In this document: piece after piece, positions 13,201-37,771 of the stretch
How the letters are laid out: each line of letters starts with the position of its first letter
How positions within the stretch are numbered: the first letter of the stretch is position 1
Source of the DNA: Sphaerolaimus hirsutus
Taxonomy: Eukaryota; Nematoda; Chromadorea; Monhysterida; Sphaerolaimidae
Direction: 5' to 3'
Length of the DNA stretch: 64,000 nt
Assembly (NCBI GenBank): GCA_964036195.1
Contig: OZ038460.1
Coordinates: 5,087,504-5,151,503 of the forward strand
Translations under genes and position numbers: made by a program
Notes under the pieces: generated by a model
Told to the model about the DNA's origin: nothing
Database searches by the model: none
What the model saw: the letters and a program-made list of their open reading frames with translations, nothing else

Positions 13201-14724
13201 GGTGACAAAAACGCCGCGGGGGTTCCTGGGCGGAAAATGTTTGGCGGTGGAGTTGATTTGGTGCCGATTTCGAAGTGTAGCAAAGTAAAAGATTACTTTA
13301 AGTGGCAAGTAATTTGAGAAGTGGTAAGTGAAGATGTCAGTAAAAAGTCAAGTGAAACGTCAATTCATAGGTGGCAAGTGAAGGGACAAATGGCAAGTCA
13401 AAAGGCAAGTCGATTTCTAAGTGACAAATGATAAGACAAATCAATTTACAAATGACAAGTCAAAAGATGGCGAGTTGTAAGCAGAAAAAAATGTGAACCA
13501 TTCCGTCGATTTCATTTTTTATAACGTTTTTATTAATCTTATTTTTTTACATTTTCTTGTCACTTGCCATTTGTCTTCACTTCCCACTGATAGCTTTTTA
13601 CTTATTTCTTAACTCGCCAGTTCTTCAATTACTTGCAACTTATAGTGAAGCTTTTTTAAGCTTTTGAGGACATGTTGGCATGACGCCATCACACATTTTC
13701 GCAAATTTTACCATGCAGGCCAATTTACGAACCGTCGGGCGCAGAACGGCAAAAGTACCATTTTTCGTTTTTGATTGTTATTTGTAAGCATTAAAATGCA
13801 TATCCAATATGCCATATTGCAAACATTAATAACGAAGTGCCACACTAACAATGATCTAATCCTTGTAACTCCACAAGACCTGAATTTCAACCGAATTTCA
13901 GCCAAAGGTGCTACACCCTCTCCATCAATCCTGCAGTCCGGGTCAGTAAATCGACCCTTGACAAAAATGTGGCCCTCGAATGGGCTCCTGCGGAAATGGT
14001 CAAATAACTAATTATATCAGGTAAATAGCTATTTACGCACACTAGTTCACTGTCAGCAAACAGTCAACTGAAAAATCCATTTTGAACACGTTTTTAATTG
14101 TAGTAATGCGTTATGTTTTATCTCTTGGAACCACTGCTTGTTTTCAAAACTACCGTATAGCCTTGAAAAACTCCCCCATGTCGCCCAGGTGAGGAAAAAA
14201 TAACTGCCCCTTGAATAACTCCTCTCCTTTGGGTATTTGAATGATTACGATGCCGATGAACACAATTTTAGCACGGACACCTTGTTTTGTTGTCGTCGAA
14301 CTGTTAAATACCACGATTACACCATTTGATGGAATTCATTCATACAATGACTAAAGTGCAAGTTTTCCTGAAAATTCTGAGAAAAAATAACTTCACCCTT
14401 GAATAACCCCCCTCCAAAACTTCCTCAAATAAAAACTCTCCTGGGGTATACGGTACGCGTTTCCGTTAGCTAATAGCTTGTAAATATGACGGATTTTTCA
14501 GTTGACGACTGACCGATGGTCAACAAGTGCGTGTAGAGCAGATTATGAGATAAACAAAATAAATAAAAACAAACATACATTGTATTAAACAGTACTCCAA
14601 TATCATCTGGGCCGCAATCCAATTGGGGGAAACCCTCGACCCCATTGTCAACTGGTACGCAAAAAGCTATTTTATTTGCGCACATAAAAACACAGAAAAA
14701 AGTCACAAACGCCTGCCAAAGCAT
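10212..14724 (-). CDS. Cuticlin-like ZP-domain protein (6 exons, 388 aa)
   Basis: Secreted, membrane-anchored ZP-domain protein of the nematode cuticlin family; such proteins polymerise into cuticle ribbons. Exons (complement): 14579-14724, 13844-13987, 13085-13225, 12617-12725, 11532-11795, 10212-10574; all phases join. The first ~22 residues form a signal peptide. The ZP domain spans about residues 28-275, with cysteines and the motifs GHIFVKGRF, NPRGVF, SFHPSFITKVDRAY, CFYMEA, VPMPVCRYEI, YHKWTC, NGCALDR and KYADR. A furin-type site RGKR lies at 281-284, just after the ZP domain, and a transmembrane segment at about 349-379 precedes a short basic tail. That order is typical of cuticlins. 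The exon 2 donor (TTAGT then GTGGCA) is weak; it was chosen because it restores the family motif before NPRGVF. Exon 5 ends at TTG before GTGTGT. Start: only in-frame ATG giving a signal peptide. No orthologue name can be assigned. Confidence 0.92.
10980..11469. mobile_element. J-family element, copy 1 (CAGGGGTCTCC ends)
   Basis: Ends CAGGGGTCTCC ... GGAGACCCCTG with exact 8-bp duplication ACACCCCA (10972-10979 and 11470-11477). Arms carry G/C homopolymer runs and AGCTATCTATCTATC repeats. Lies in cuticlin intron 5. hAT-like by duplication length. Confidence 0.9.
11834..12168. mobile_element. I-family mariner-like MITE in cuticlin intron 4
   Basis: Ends CCGTATATCCTCGAATAAGA and TCTTATTCAAGAATATACGG, flanked by TA on both sides. 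The interior repeats GGGGG-TTATTC-AAG. TA target and short ends suggest a Tc1/mariner-type non-autonomous element. Confidence 0.8.
12240..12560. repeat. GGCGCC-rich repeat tract
   Basis: Many copies of GGCGCC/GCGCCA in short order within cuticlin intron 4 (for example TGGCGCCATATTT, AATGGCGCCACC). It looks like a degenerate repeat, not coding. Confidence 0.5.
12801..12947. repeat. Fold-back repeat with TGGTGCTGGCGCCAA arms
   Basis: Inverted arms GAATTTGGTGCTGGCGCCAA and TTGGCGCCAGCACCAAATTC around a centre containing GTGCCATGGCAC. Sits in cuticlin intron 3. Confidence 0.7.
12962..13044. mobile_element. hAT-like family A miniature copy (83 bp)
   Basis: TAGGGTTGG ... CCAACCCTA with arms GCGATTTTTTAAAGCG. 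Flanks TACTGGAC and GTGCGGAC agree only in part, so the duplication is decayed. Shortest copy of family A. Confidence 0.7.
13290..13660. repeat. Fold-back of iterated GGCAAGTGA-like motifs
   Basis: Left half repeats AAGTGGCAAGT / GACAAGTCAAAAG; right half carries the mirror (CTTGTCACTTGCCATTTG). Located in cuticlin intron 2, about 65 bp upstream of exon 3. Confidence 0.6.
14153..14453. mobile_element. I-family mariner-like MITE in cuticlin intron 1
   Basis: CCGTATAGCCTTGAAAAACT ... GGGGTATACGG between TA dinucleotides (14151-14152, 14454-14455). CCCCCTTGAATAAC repeats inside. Confidence 0.75.
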
Positions 14725-14744
14725 GATTATAGGTGACTTTTACT
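14725..14744 (-). promoter_or_regulatory. Acceptor-like site 18 nt upstream of the cuticlin ATG
   Basis: On the minus strand a pyrimidine-rich stretch followed by ATACACAG ends 18 nt before the ATG. With no upstream exon visible, this fits a spliced-leader trans-splice acceptor; it could equally be a chance match or the 3' site of an unseen 5'UTR intron. Confidence 0.4.
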
Positions 14745-15353
14745 GTGTATAAAATGGAAAGCGATAAATTTGCCACTTTTCCATTGTGAGATGTTTCAGA
14801 GGGGTTACGTAAAAACGCACATAAATACATGCAGAGTGTATTTTGCATACATCCAAATGGCCGTCAGATGGATGAACTGATAAGAGACGCGCATTGTATA
14901 GACAATTGCAATCAAATCAATAATCAGTTATCAGATGTCCATCAGATGACACAGATCAGGCCAACGTGTCAAATGTCATGACCCGTCAACTAGGGGCCGA
15001 AACCCGACCCGGGTCGATAATTGAGTCAAAAATACATTTATAATAACGATTGCAATGATTTGACGATATTCCCAGGCAACGTCAAATTTCAAAAAAATTT
15101 TCTTTGAGGATTTCGAGAGAAGGCACATTGGTAGTGATGTAAAAAAAGGCGAACACTTCGGCGCCAGTCAAGCGCCATGGCGCTTTTCTACCTCCACTGC
15201 CAAGCGCCAAAAGTTTTATGGCGCTTTTTTCTGTCGCTAGAGCCAGGGGCCAAGCTCCATGGCGCTTTTAGATAAATACCTGTTGTATGTAATGCTAAGA
15301 ATATAGGTAATATGAATTTTTACACTAGCATTCACATTTTGCATCACCCTGAT
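14745..15353. other. Upstream region of the cuticlin gene, no gene seen
   Basis: AT-rich; should hold the cuticlin promoter. A GCGCCA-rich patch lies at 15160-15265. No TATA box was confidently assigned. Confidence 0.35.
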
Positions 15354-16668
15354 CAGGGGTCTCCTAGATTTTGACCCTGGGGAGGGGGGGGGGGTTGGAT
15401 AGATAAATAGTTGGGTGGCCTCCAGGATAGATAGATAGATACCGTATTTGCTGAATAATCCCCCTGGGGGATTATTATTTTGTCAGACTTTTTTGAGGGG
15501 GGACTAATCGAGGGGGGAATTATTCGAGGGGGGGGGGGGATTATTATTCTGTCAACAATTTCAACCATGTTTCTATACACTCATTTGATGAAATATGCTT
15601 TATTCACACTAAAACGTGCCATTTTTGTTCAAATTGGGCACAATAAATTGAGCAAATCTCTTAAGGGGGGGATTATTCAAGGGGGGGAATTATTTTTTCC
15701 TCACTCATCTTACAGGGGGGAATTATTCGAGGGGGGAGTATTCAGGGGGGAACTATTCAAGCAAATACGGTAGCTAGAAAATATTTTTGGGGGGTTGGGG
15801 GGTTTGGAGGGGTTGCAGCAGTTGCGGGGGTTGTGGGGGTTCGATATGTGAGATTTTTCAGGGTGTAGAAGGAATCAAAGGGAGAAAAATCGCTAAAAGT
15901 GGGTGTCAAATAGCTCAAAATGGGTATACAAGAGAATATAGTAATAAAAATAGTTGAAAATAGGTAAATAGTAACAAGAAATAGTGATTTTGGAGGTGAA
16001 AATCTATAAAATGGTATGAAAAATAGTGATTTTGAGCAAAAATTGGGGTATCGTTTCTCAAAAATCGCTCCAGATAGTTAGATAGCTGAGCGATTGGGGG
16101 GGGGGGGTAGGGGGTTTAGGCCAAAATTTTGCCTCTGAGCAGGGACGTAGCCAGGATTTTTGAGCGGGGGGGCGGACTGTATACGGAGCCCGGCGAATGG
16201 GGGGGGCGGCGCCCCCCCCCCTAAAATTTTACCCCTGTAGTAGGGGAATGGCGCCATGGCGCTAGCGCCATTCGTAGGCGCCACGCCATGGCGCCACTGG
16301 CGTTGGCATTGGCGCCAAAACAGCAGTATATGTCTGTATTTTACAGGCATTTACAGCGACATGGACAGAAATTGCGTCCATTTTCACTGGCTTTTAGGCC
16401 GCGGAGACTGGTCAGCCAAAAAGATATGTTGTGAAGGGAAAATGCGCGCTTGCGCGCAAAAATTTTTCAAACGGTCGACAAAATCGTCGTCTGAAAGTGC
16501 CATTTCTGGCACATTTTTTGGTCCGGCCCGGGAAGGGGGGGGGGCGGCCGCCCCCCCCGCCCCCCCCCTGGCTACGTCCTTGCCTCTGAGATAGATAGAT
16601 AGCTGGGCAGTTTGGGGGGTAACCCCTCCCCTTAAGGCCCCAACCCCCTCCCCCATTGGAGACCCCTG
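15354..16668. mobile_element. J-family element with two nested elements
   Basis: Ends CAGGGGTCTCC ... GGAGACCCCTG with exact duplication ACCCTGAT (15346-15353, 16669-16676). Inside are an I-family MITE at 15442-15770 (CCGTATTTGC ... GCAAATACGG between TA) and a C-family element at 16140-16582. Confidence 0.9.
16140..16582. mobile_element. C-family hAT-like element nested in J
   Basis: Ends CAGGGACGTAGCCAGG ... CCTGGCTACGTCCTTG with exact duplication CCTCTGAG (16132-16139, 16583-16590). It carries G8 and C8 runs, GGCGCC palindromes and GCGCGCTTGCGCGC at 16444. No transposase frame. Confidence 0.9.
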
Positions 16669-16676
16669 ACCCTGAT

Positions 16677-17399
16677 ACAACGCAGTCTTGTTGAATATTG
16701 AATATGCCGATTGTATCGATTCCGTTTCCAAGCGCTATCCCTCCCAAACAGAAAATAAGTCGCCGCAGTGCAACAATTCCATAATTTCAGGAATAAAATT
16801 GTATTTAGATGAAGTCTTTCGACCGCTCACTTTTGCAGCGAAATCTACCGTAATCCACATGAAGAAAGAAACCCATTTTAAAATTTGTTTATCTCACCAT
16901 ATTCATTGCTTTTAACATCGGTTAATTCGGTGCAAAAATTATCGTTCCTTTATTCGTCGAAATACGGTAATCCAAAATACGCGGTCCGATGAGTATACAT
17001 AATACATGCGGAAATAAATACTGATTACGTTTGTTGTACAGGGTGCGTAGAATGTGATAAGAAAAATACACCAGATAAGCATCTATCGGGTCAATATGGG
17101 TCACACTGCACGCGACAGTTTAGAGCAAATTAGTTAAAATGTCAACTGCCATCAATCTCGCTGGGGATAATGGTTTTTTTCTCATAATGCAATGAATTTA
17201 GGGTGAATAGATTTCCTTTGCGAATACACAGGCTGCGGAAATAATGTGTTATGATTATACGTTCGTGGTTGTGGGAAATGTTGTATATTTTTTTTACTTG
17301 TGACTTGTACTGACGCTTTATAAATTATTTTTTCGCAGCATAATTATTATTGTTTAAAAGAAAAAGCTCATATTTATTTATTATTACTACGTATAAACA
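16677..17399. other. Intergenic between cuticlin and PIK3C3, no gene seen
   Basis: AT-rich single-copy-looking sequence without a recognisable gene or complete repeat. Confidence 0.35.
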
Positions 17400-17598
17400 C
17401 CGTAAACACCTTGAATAAGACCCCAGGGGAGTTATTATTTTGGCAGAAGTTTTGGAGGGGGAGTTATTCAAGATGGGATGTTATTCAAGCGAGGGGGTAC
17501 TTTTTACTCGAAGGGAATTATTCAAAGGGCTGGTTATTTTGTCGTCATCTGGCCACAGCGGGGAGTTATTCAAAAGGGTCTTATTCAAGGATATACGG
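17400..17598. mobile_element. I-family MITE
   Basis: CCGTAAACACCTTGAATAAG at the left and TTATTCAAGGATATACGG at the right with TA after it; GGGGGAGTTATTCAAG repeats inside. Left TA is lost. Confidence 0.65.
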
Positions 17599-18038
17599 TA
17601 CATTCATTGGTAAATTGTATGAGCATTTGTGTAACATCGATGACGCGATTTTTAAGTCTCTAAAAAACGCTGCACGCGCAATCGGCCAATATGATCACCT
17701 CGTCAATTAATGATAATAAAAAGTTCGCACCGTTTACCCGCGTTATTAATCGTTTTCTCATGTGCATCACACATTTGGTCAGCCTCTAAATACCTAAATG
17801 TATCTTTTTCTACACAAGAGACGATGACAGATAAATTTTCTAATTTTCTAGGCCTCCAAGCTTCTCACACAAAAGTTTAGCGACATGGTGTTCAAAGTTT
17901 TTAAGTTGACATGGTGTTCACATGAATACACAAACAAAGCATTCTGCAACCATCGAGTGATAGAATTTTATTGTTACAATTTGGAAGATGTAAATAATGG
18001 CAAATCGTGTGAATAACACAGTAGTGATATCCAATTTA

Positions 18039-18133
18039 CCTTATATCCTCGAATAAGACCCCAGGGGAGCAATTTTTTCGTAAGAGTTTTTGAGAGGGAG
18101 TTATTCAAGGGGGTTCTATTCGAGGATATACAG
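18039..18133. mobile_element. I-family MITE, short copy (95 bp)
   Basis: CCTTATATCCTCGAATAAGA ... ATTCGAGGATATACAG between TA dinucleotides. Smallest I copy. Confidence 0.7.
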
Positions 18134-18498
18134 TAATTAGATAAATAAAATAATACTATATAAAGAGAATAGGTGGGTGTATTGTGTGTGTAATACCGCA
18201 CAAAAATAAATAAATAAGAAGGCACCGTGGCATCAAAAAACATCGGAATAATCATTTAATAAATGCTACTTATTTACCTAAAAAATAACGAAGAAAAAAA
18301 CAGCGCGCTAAGATACACACAAATCTAGGAGCACAGCAGTCTTATAAATAGCGAAATATAAAACGCTTAATTGACACAAACCGCCCAAAATTAATCCCTT
18401 ATAAACACCACACAACGGCGGCTGAGATTGAGGCAAGCATGAAAAAATACGTGCCAAAACAGAATAAAAATCAATTTTTTTAGACACATTGTGCCAAT

Positions 18499-18690
18499 CT
18501 GCGCACACTAGTTTCACACGCAATTTCGAAAACTCACAAATGAGCTTAGAACGCATTTGAGTTTTCTACAATGAGGTGGCCGTCAACCACAGTTGACGGA
18601 GATTAAAAATGACTCATTGTGGAAACCTCAAACACGTTCAAAGCTCATTTATGAGTTTTCGAAATTACGTGTGAAAACTAGTGTGCGCAG
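18499..18690. mobile_element. G-family palindrome (CTGCGCACACTAG ends)
   Basis: CTGCGCACACTAGTTTCACA at the left mirrors CTAGTGTGCGCAG at the right, with inner arms TTGAGTTTTC / GAAAACTCA and centre GTCAACCACAGTTGAC. A shorter copy is at 27676-27812. Confidence 0.8.
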
Positions 18691-18697
18691 GGCTATT

Positions 18698-18925
18698 GGC
18701 GCTACACACACTATTTGACATTTGAATGTCAACTGGTTGACGTTAATTCAGATTTCAGTTTACGCACAGCAGAACGATCGTAAAATGCACTTGCTGTAAT
18801 ATTCTTTTTTGACGTATGCGGCATGTGCATTTGGCAATCGCTCTGCGACACGTGAGTTGAATTCTGAATCGACGTCAACTAGTTGACATTCGAATGTCAA
18901 AGAGTGTGTAACGCCAATGGTGTCG
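18698..18925. mobile_element. H-family palindrome (CACACACTA-GTTGACA ends)
   Basis: TTGGCGCTACACACACTATT near the left mirrors AGTGTGTAACGCCAA at the right, with TTGACATTTGAATGTCAA arms. It also holds CTGCGACACGTGAGTTGA, shared with copies near 43833-44075. Confidence 0.7.
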
Positions 18926-19117
18926 CAGCCAAAAGGTATCAAGCGTCATGGGCTTACTGTTCTAGCACCATTATTCGTTTAAATCACTGTGCAATATGAA
19001 GTTGCTTAACGTTGTAGCTGGACCCAAAGAGACAAATACCACAACGCCAAAACCAAACGCCATGGTTCTGGCGCCAGCGCCATAGCCTCCCAACCTCACT
19101 CCAAAGTTCCATCCACC

Positions 19118-32013
<12,896 letters not shown>

Positions 32014-33088
32014 TCTTTTATGAAATAATTTGTGAACGCCAAACAGCGCTTGAAATATTGTCAGTGTCAATAAAAAGCGGCAGCGTATTATCTTCAGGTG
32101 CCTTTCATGATTTTGACACGGTAAAATCTGAATAAGCTCGCCCATCCAATCATTTCAGGGCATTTCCATCGGAGTAGATTGGACCTGTATGTTTCAGAAA
32201 GCTTGGAGTAATGAAAGCATCAATTTCGCAACAAAGAAAACTTTTTTAGAAGAACTTTGCTATTTGTGGATCGGGTCACGTATGACAAGTTGCGAAACGT
32301 CCAAGTTGTCCATAGCGATTTGACCCACGTCTTAATACAAACGATTAATACGCAATTTGTTGCTTAACCCGCTAATGTATGCCCCAGTTTGCACATTTTT
32401 AACTTTATAATGGCTATTTTTGTCTATATATGTTGTTATATACCTATTTTAAGCTTTTTTATTTATAATGATAGCGATGTCAAATTTTTGGCAGGTTACC
32501 AACTTGTCATACGGGGTTTTGCCCCTATTTGTGCGAGATGCCGGCAAATGACAATGAGTTATGAAAGTGTGCCATTTTTCGACCACTGAAATCGACGCAC
32601 TTCTGGTTCAATTCAAGTCCGCTTATGGACAATTTAAAATGTTTATCTCAATGTTCTAGCCATTATTACTATCAGCTGAAAAATTTACATGTATATCAAA
32701 ATAAATCACAATATTTAATGACATCATCACGCAAAAAGATCTCCCCGAGCAAAAAGATCACGCAAAAAGATGATAAAGTCCCCACGCATCTCCAAAAGGA
32801 AGATACCCTGTACGTGAACTTGGTGACCGGCCAAAATTTTTAAAAAGCTCTAAATAAAAATAGAATTAGCTAAAAACAGCTAAAAATAGGCATATAACCA
32901 CGTATGTAAGAAAGGCGATTAAAGAGGTGAAAATTGGAAAAATGGAGAACATTTTTAGCGATTTTGAGCAACAATTAGAGGAAAATCGCTCAAAGTACAA
33001 TACGCAACCGATAGCTTGGTCCTTTGCCAAGTTCAGATACGTTACCCATTCCCTCCAAAAACAGCTGAAAAATATAAAAAATGTAAAA
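32014..33088. promoter_or_regulatory. Divergent intergenic region, PIK3C3 and LYSMD gene
   Basis: About 1.07 kb between two divergent start codons, holding both promoters. 32380-33055 contains repeat sequence related to the R family (TGGTGACCGGCCAAAATTT, GATTTTGAGC). No TATA box could be assigned with confidence. Confidence 0.35.
33051..33064 (+). promoter_or_regulatory. Acceptor-like site 24 nt before the LYSMD ATG
   Basis: CCCTCCAAAAACAG ends 24 nt upstream of the ATG at 33089 and could serve as a trans-splice or 5'UTR acceptor. The pyrimidine tract is short, so support is weak. Confidence 0.25.
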
Positions 33089-36000
33089 ATGTCCGGTTAC
33101 GAGCTGCTGCGGTCGGAATCCCCCGAGTTTCAAACGCGGCGGACAAAAACCACAGAAATCGAATCGTACGCTTTACGTGGGCGGTCGCGCGGCATCAACA
33201 AAGACGTTTCGGGAAGAACTCAAAGCGGCTGGAATGGCGCGCGGCCGATTATTTCAGTTTCTGTGGATAAAAATGACACGCTGGCTACTGTGGCGCTAAG
33301 GCACGCCATGCAAGTGGGTTGAAATGCTCTGGGGCTACTTCCAGACCCTGTAAAATGTCAAATGCTATACGAAGTGTAAAGAGTCATGTAAAATGTCCTG
33401 AAAAATGTCAAATGACCTGCAAAGTGTCAAAAAAATGTAAAATGCCCTGTAAAATGTGAAATGTCATGCAGAGTGTCAAAGACCATTTTGCATGACATTT
33501 TACGGGGTCTGGGAATGATACCAGAAATCATGTGCTGTCCGACAAAGGGTGCTGCGAAATTAATCCAAATCTAAATAGAAATTAAATATGTGAATGCTAT
33601 TGTCTTCGTATTTGTCTAGCTTAATTGATGTGATTTGATAAATAATTGATGTGATTCGTAATTATGATGCATATTGAATGGTGCCTCTATAGAAGTGAAC
33701 GGACACTAATTGTGGGTTTTTTTCAGGTATCAGATTTGCGGCGGCTGAATAATTTCATGAGCGATCAAGATTTGCATGCTCGAGCTTTTATTAAAGTTTA
33801 TGGCAGCAATTTTGCTTCACAGCAGGAACAACTGGTGCGTAATTTTATAGCACTCTAGATTAAATGAGGTGCTTTGTTTTAAAAAGAGAATGATTTTTTG
33901 TACAACGAAATTCAAAATGTGTGTGTAGCATTGCGACTGTGAAAAATGCAGCATGTAACTAATTAACTAATAACTACTATGTAATTAATTGTTCATATGA
34001 GAAATTTTGACAGATTTTGCATATTTACGGTTTTGTGTATGTCCGGTAACTTTCAAAATCAAAATCAATCAAAATATGCATCAGTCGATACAGTATGGAC
34101 ATTAAGTATACTCAGTCAATGATGCGAATCATATTGAGTAGTAATAGTGCAATTTATTTGTAAATAAATAAGCATTATGAAATTTTTCTAATTTAATTTT
34201 GTTTCCACAGATTGCAATAGAGGACCAAGAGACACCTGGACCTTCGAATGTGCATACAGCCCAAAAGGAAAATGTCGATTCAATTTCTAACAGTACTAAT
34301 TCTTCATCGGATGGATCTGGTCTGGGTGATGGGCAAAAGAAATTTGACAAATTGATCAGAGGAGTTGATAAGTGCGTTTTTATACTTTTTTCCCAACACT
34401 GACAATTTAAAACATCCTAACGCCAGATAATTATTTACTTATTTGTGACATTTGTGACATTTAGGAATCTGTTAAGTATTTTTATATTTGTCTATCATTC
34501 TAAGTGTTAAAAATTCTGAGAAATTTTACTGTTTATTTGTGCTTTACTGCCGATTTGTTTATTTTAGTTTTTGAAATCGTTCAAACTATTTTTTGTCTAT
34601 CAGATTCAGGGACGTATCCAGGATTTTTGAGCGGGGGGCTGCTTGTTTACGGAGGCCGGGGGGGGGGGGCTCAGCCCCCCCTAAAATTTAACGTACCGAG
34701 TGGCGGAATGGCGCCATGGCGCTGGCGCCACTAGTAGGCGCAACGCCATGGCGCCATTGGCGTTGGCGCCAACGCCATGGAACGCTGTATATGTATGTAA
34801 ATATACATACAAATACAGCAAACAGCACACAATTGCGTAAACTGGTGGACAATTTAAATGGAAAATTGACTACATAAATTTTCGAAATATTCTCATGTGC
34901 AAATGATCAGCCCAATCTAGCTAAAATTTTGTGTGAATGTGGGGCTAACATTTCTTTACATTGTCCCCAAATGGCACCCCCCAGCACCCCCCTGGTTAGC
35001 CGTGACAGCCTTCTATATATTTTTTCTGATTTTTTTTCTGGCCAATATAATTGGAAAATTTTGGAATCCCACACAGAATATTGCTGTGGGAAAGCGCGCT
35101 GCCATTTTTGGCATGCTGCCAACACAAGCATTGGATACGCTTGTGCTGGCAGTTTTTTGATGGAAAAAAATCACTAATGGCTCGCTCAGAGCTGCACATA
35201 GGTTGCAGGGTGATTTTTACCCGCTGCTGTCCCCACACTGCTGCTGCCTCACAAAAATCCATCCTAAATGGCAGATATCAGCCACTTCATGACATTCGAA
35301 CATATTAAGAACTTTATAAGTGCAAACATTTTGATTGTGATTGCAAAAACCACAAATTTACACTTTCTGGGAATGACCTCTTCATCTGTCTGGCCCATTT
35401 ACACAAAATACAGGACACATTTCCAGTTGTCCCCTGGTATATGTTTAAGAGATAATTGTTGCCTGAATTCAATGGGCACTAGCATTTAATGATTTGCATG
35501 CAGATGCTGCAGAGGCCGGTCACGCTTTTACAGAAATGCTGTCTTTGAACAGTGGTATTTCCACTGATCGCCATTAGGGTTCAAACGGGATCCCGATCCC
35601 GATCCCGGATCCCGTGAATTTCCGGGATTTACCAGTCCCGATCCCGATCCCAAAACCCCAATCCCGATCCCGATCCCGATCCCGAAATCCAAAAATACCA
35701 ATCCCAATCCCGATCCCGAAAATTTTCAAATCCCGATCCCGATCCTGAGAAACTCCCAAGTCCGGGATCCCGATCCCGGAAAAATTAGTGGAAATTATAA
35801 AAAAGTTTTTGCATGCAGAAATGTGCAGGCAAACCCCCAGCGTCAATTTTATGTCACTTTTCTGGCATCCAACAGTGTTTTGAGACCTTTATGAACAACT
35901 GTGAATGCCAGAAAAATGTCCAAAATCTCTATCCCTAGAACCCAATCCCGATCCCGGAAAAATGCCAATCCCAATCCCGATCCCGATCCCGTGACCCCAA

Positions 36001-37771
36001 TCCCGGCCAATCCCGATCCCGATCCCGATCCCGAAATCTCAAAAAACCAATCCCGATCCCGATCCCGATCCCGAAACCCCAATCCCGATCCCGATCCCGA
36101 TCCCGAAATCTCAAAAAGTGAATCCCGATCCCGATCCCGAAAAGTCAATCCCGTTTGAACCCTAATCGCCATAAATGCAATCTTCGTGCAACAATGTGGT
36201 GCAGGACCAGCCACATGTTGCTCATGACACTTAGGAAGCCAGTCCTGGCCACCATGTGCTGTATCATAAGCCTGGGGCTGTGTAAGACACATTAGTTTCA
36301 ATATATGTTTTGTTCAAAAAAATATTTCAGGTTTGATCTTCAGCATAATTTTGGTGTAGGGATTGCGTCGGTTGTGAGGGGGTGGACTAGTTGCAGGAAG
36401 TTACCATCTCATATGTCCCAAAAAATCAGTGGCCTAAACCATCCCCAACCCATTTTATAAATAAATCAAATTCTGGCCTGAACAAAAATTTGTATGGATT
36501 TTCCATTTATATTGACCAGAAAAAAAGTGAAAAAAATAATTTTCAGCAACAAGGGTGGCCTGAGGGGGTGCCACTTTGGTTATATATAGCATATACTTTG
36601 GGGCACCCTCACACTAAGTGACAGCCTGATGGCTTGCTTGTGTGATTTTTAAAATGTTTTTTTTGTGAATTTTCCATTGATATTGTCTACCAGTTTATAT
36701 TTATACCGATTTTGGCCACAGGGAGCAAATATGCTGATAATACATCACCTCTGGTGAAAAATGCGCGCTTGCGCGCAACATTTTTTTACGCTGACGTTGA
36801 AAAAGTGGCATTTTCCTGCCATTTTCTGGTCTCACCCCGGGAAGGGGGGGGGGGCTGCAGCCCCCCCGCCCCTCCTGGATACGGCCCTGATGACATTATT
36901 TTCACAATGTTAATTTTTGTTTTTTTTTAGATCGATCGCCAATGCGCGGGTGGTAACTTCGAGCAGTCAAGTGACAGCGTCGAAAGACCCACTGCTGCAA
37001 GAATTGTTTCAAGCTGGTTCGGATGGTTTTAGTCACTCTGATAGAAAAACTGCTGATGGGCGGAGTTTTGTGTCTGCGGGGAGGTTTGTTTTTCGTTCCT
37101 TGGTTTTTAGGATACGCATGATTAGAGATTTTATGTTTCTCATATTTTATTTTATGCCACTAGTGATTTTGAAGGTGAAAATGGGCAAAAGTCATAAAAA
37201 TTAGCTATTTTTAGGAAAAATTGGAGCAAAATTCATCAAAAAAGGGGGTATTAGCCAAAAATGTTGCCGTCGGGATAGATAGATATTCTGCTGAGCGGCC
37301 TCCGGGATAGACAGCTGGGCGATTGGCGGAAGGGGTTACCCCCCAAACCCAATAAGAAACAGCTGCCCGTTGAGTTAGTCCAGCACCCTGTAAAATTTAA
37401 AATATATCAGGCATATTTGTCAAGTGACATGTAAAATTTAGGGTTCCATGTAAAAAAATTCAAAATTTGTTTGTATAAATTTTTTCCCTCAAACTGTATC
37501 CCTCATTTTAACAGGGTGCGGCAGCGGCCCTTTAAACCCCCCCGTGTCTTACCCCCACACCACCCCCCTCCCCAGGCCACACAACGCCCTCCTCTCATCC
37601 TTCCTGGAGCGTAGCGTATACCACTTCGGCTGCATGCTGCTGTGCGTGTTCACGTGCGTCGTGGCCCCCGTGCTGGTGATCGTGTTCACGTTGGAGGGGG
37701 GCAGCGATGCGCACCCCCCTGCACCCCATCACCATGTCGATGTGCTTGGTGTGCAGAAGGTGCATTCTTGA
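33089..37771 (+). CDS. LysM-domain single-pass membrane protein, LYSMD3/4 type (280 aa)
   Basis: Exons 33089-33313, 33727-33834, 34211-34371, 36931-37083, 37576-37771; phases join. The LysM module is split between exons 1 and 2 (about residues 55-100): VSVDKNDTLATVALRH, then VSDLRRLNNFMSDQDL and FIKVYGS. A low-complexity Ser/Thr/acidic linker follows. Around residue 160 comes a short helix (FDKLIRGVDKSIANARV) resembling the region before the membrane span in LYSMD3/4. A hydrophobic segment lies at about 234-255 (CMLLCVFTCVVAPVLVIVF). Animal LYSMD3/4 proteins are type II-like Golgi/surface proteins; the exact role in this lineage is not known. Start chosen at MSGYELL; the frame is open upstream but that part belongs to a repeat. 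The last exon reads to a stop 15-20 codons after the membrane span; a further small exon cannot be excluded. Intron 3 (2.6 kb) is mostly one transposon. Confidence 0.88.
33331..33522. mobile_element. F-family palindrome, LYSMD intron 1
   Basis: TTCCAGACCCTGTAAAATGT left and ACATTTTACGGGGTCTGGGA right, with iterated AAATGTCAAATG arms. Begins 17 bp after the exon 1 donor. Confidence 0.75.
34607..36889. mobile_element. Large C-family element (2.3 kb) filling LYSMD intron 3
   Basis: CAGGGACGTATCCAGG ... CTGGATACGGCCCTG; flanks ATCAGATT and ATGACATT agree at 6 of 8 bases. It carries the usual C-family GGCGCC palindromes, G/C runs and GCGCGCTTGCGCGC at 36763, plus about 1.3 kb of extra internal sequence and a nested B element. 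The extra part has no convincing transposase frame but is the best place to look for one. Confidence 0.8.
35575..36164. mobile_element. hAT-like B-family element of GATCCC repeats
   Basis: TAGGGTTCAAACGGGATC ... GTTTGAACCCTA with exact duplication ATCGCCAT (35567-35574, 36165-36172). Arms are iterated CCCGAT units. Nested in the C element 34607-36889. Confidence 0.92.

Noticed and set aside
35849..36301. 150-codon frame rich in Asp-Arg/Gly-Ser-Gly
   Set aside because: Direct translation of GATCCC tandem repeats in a B-family element.
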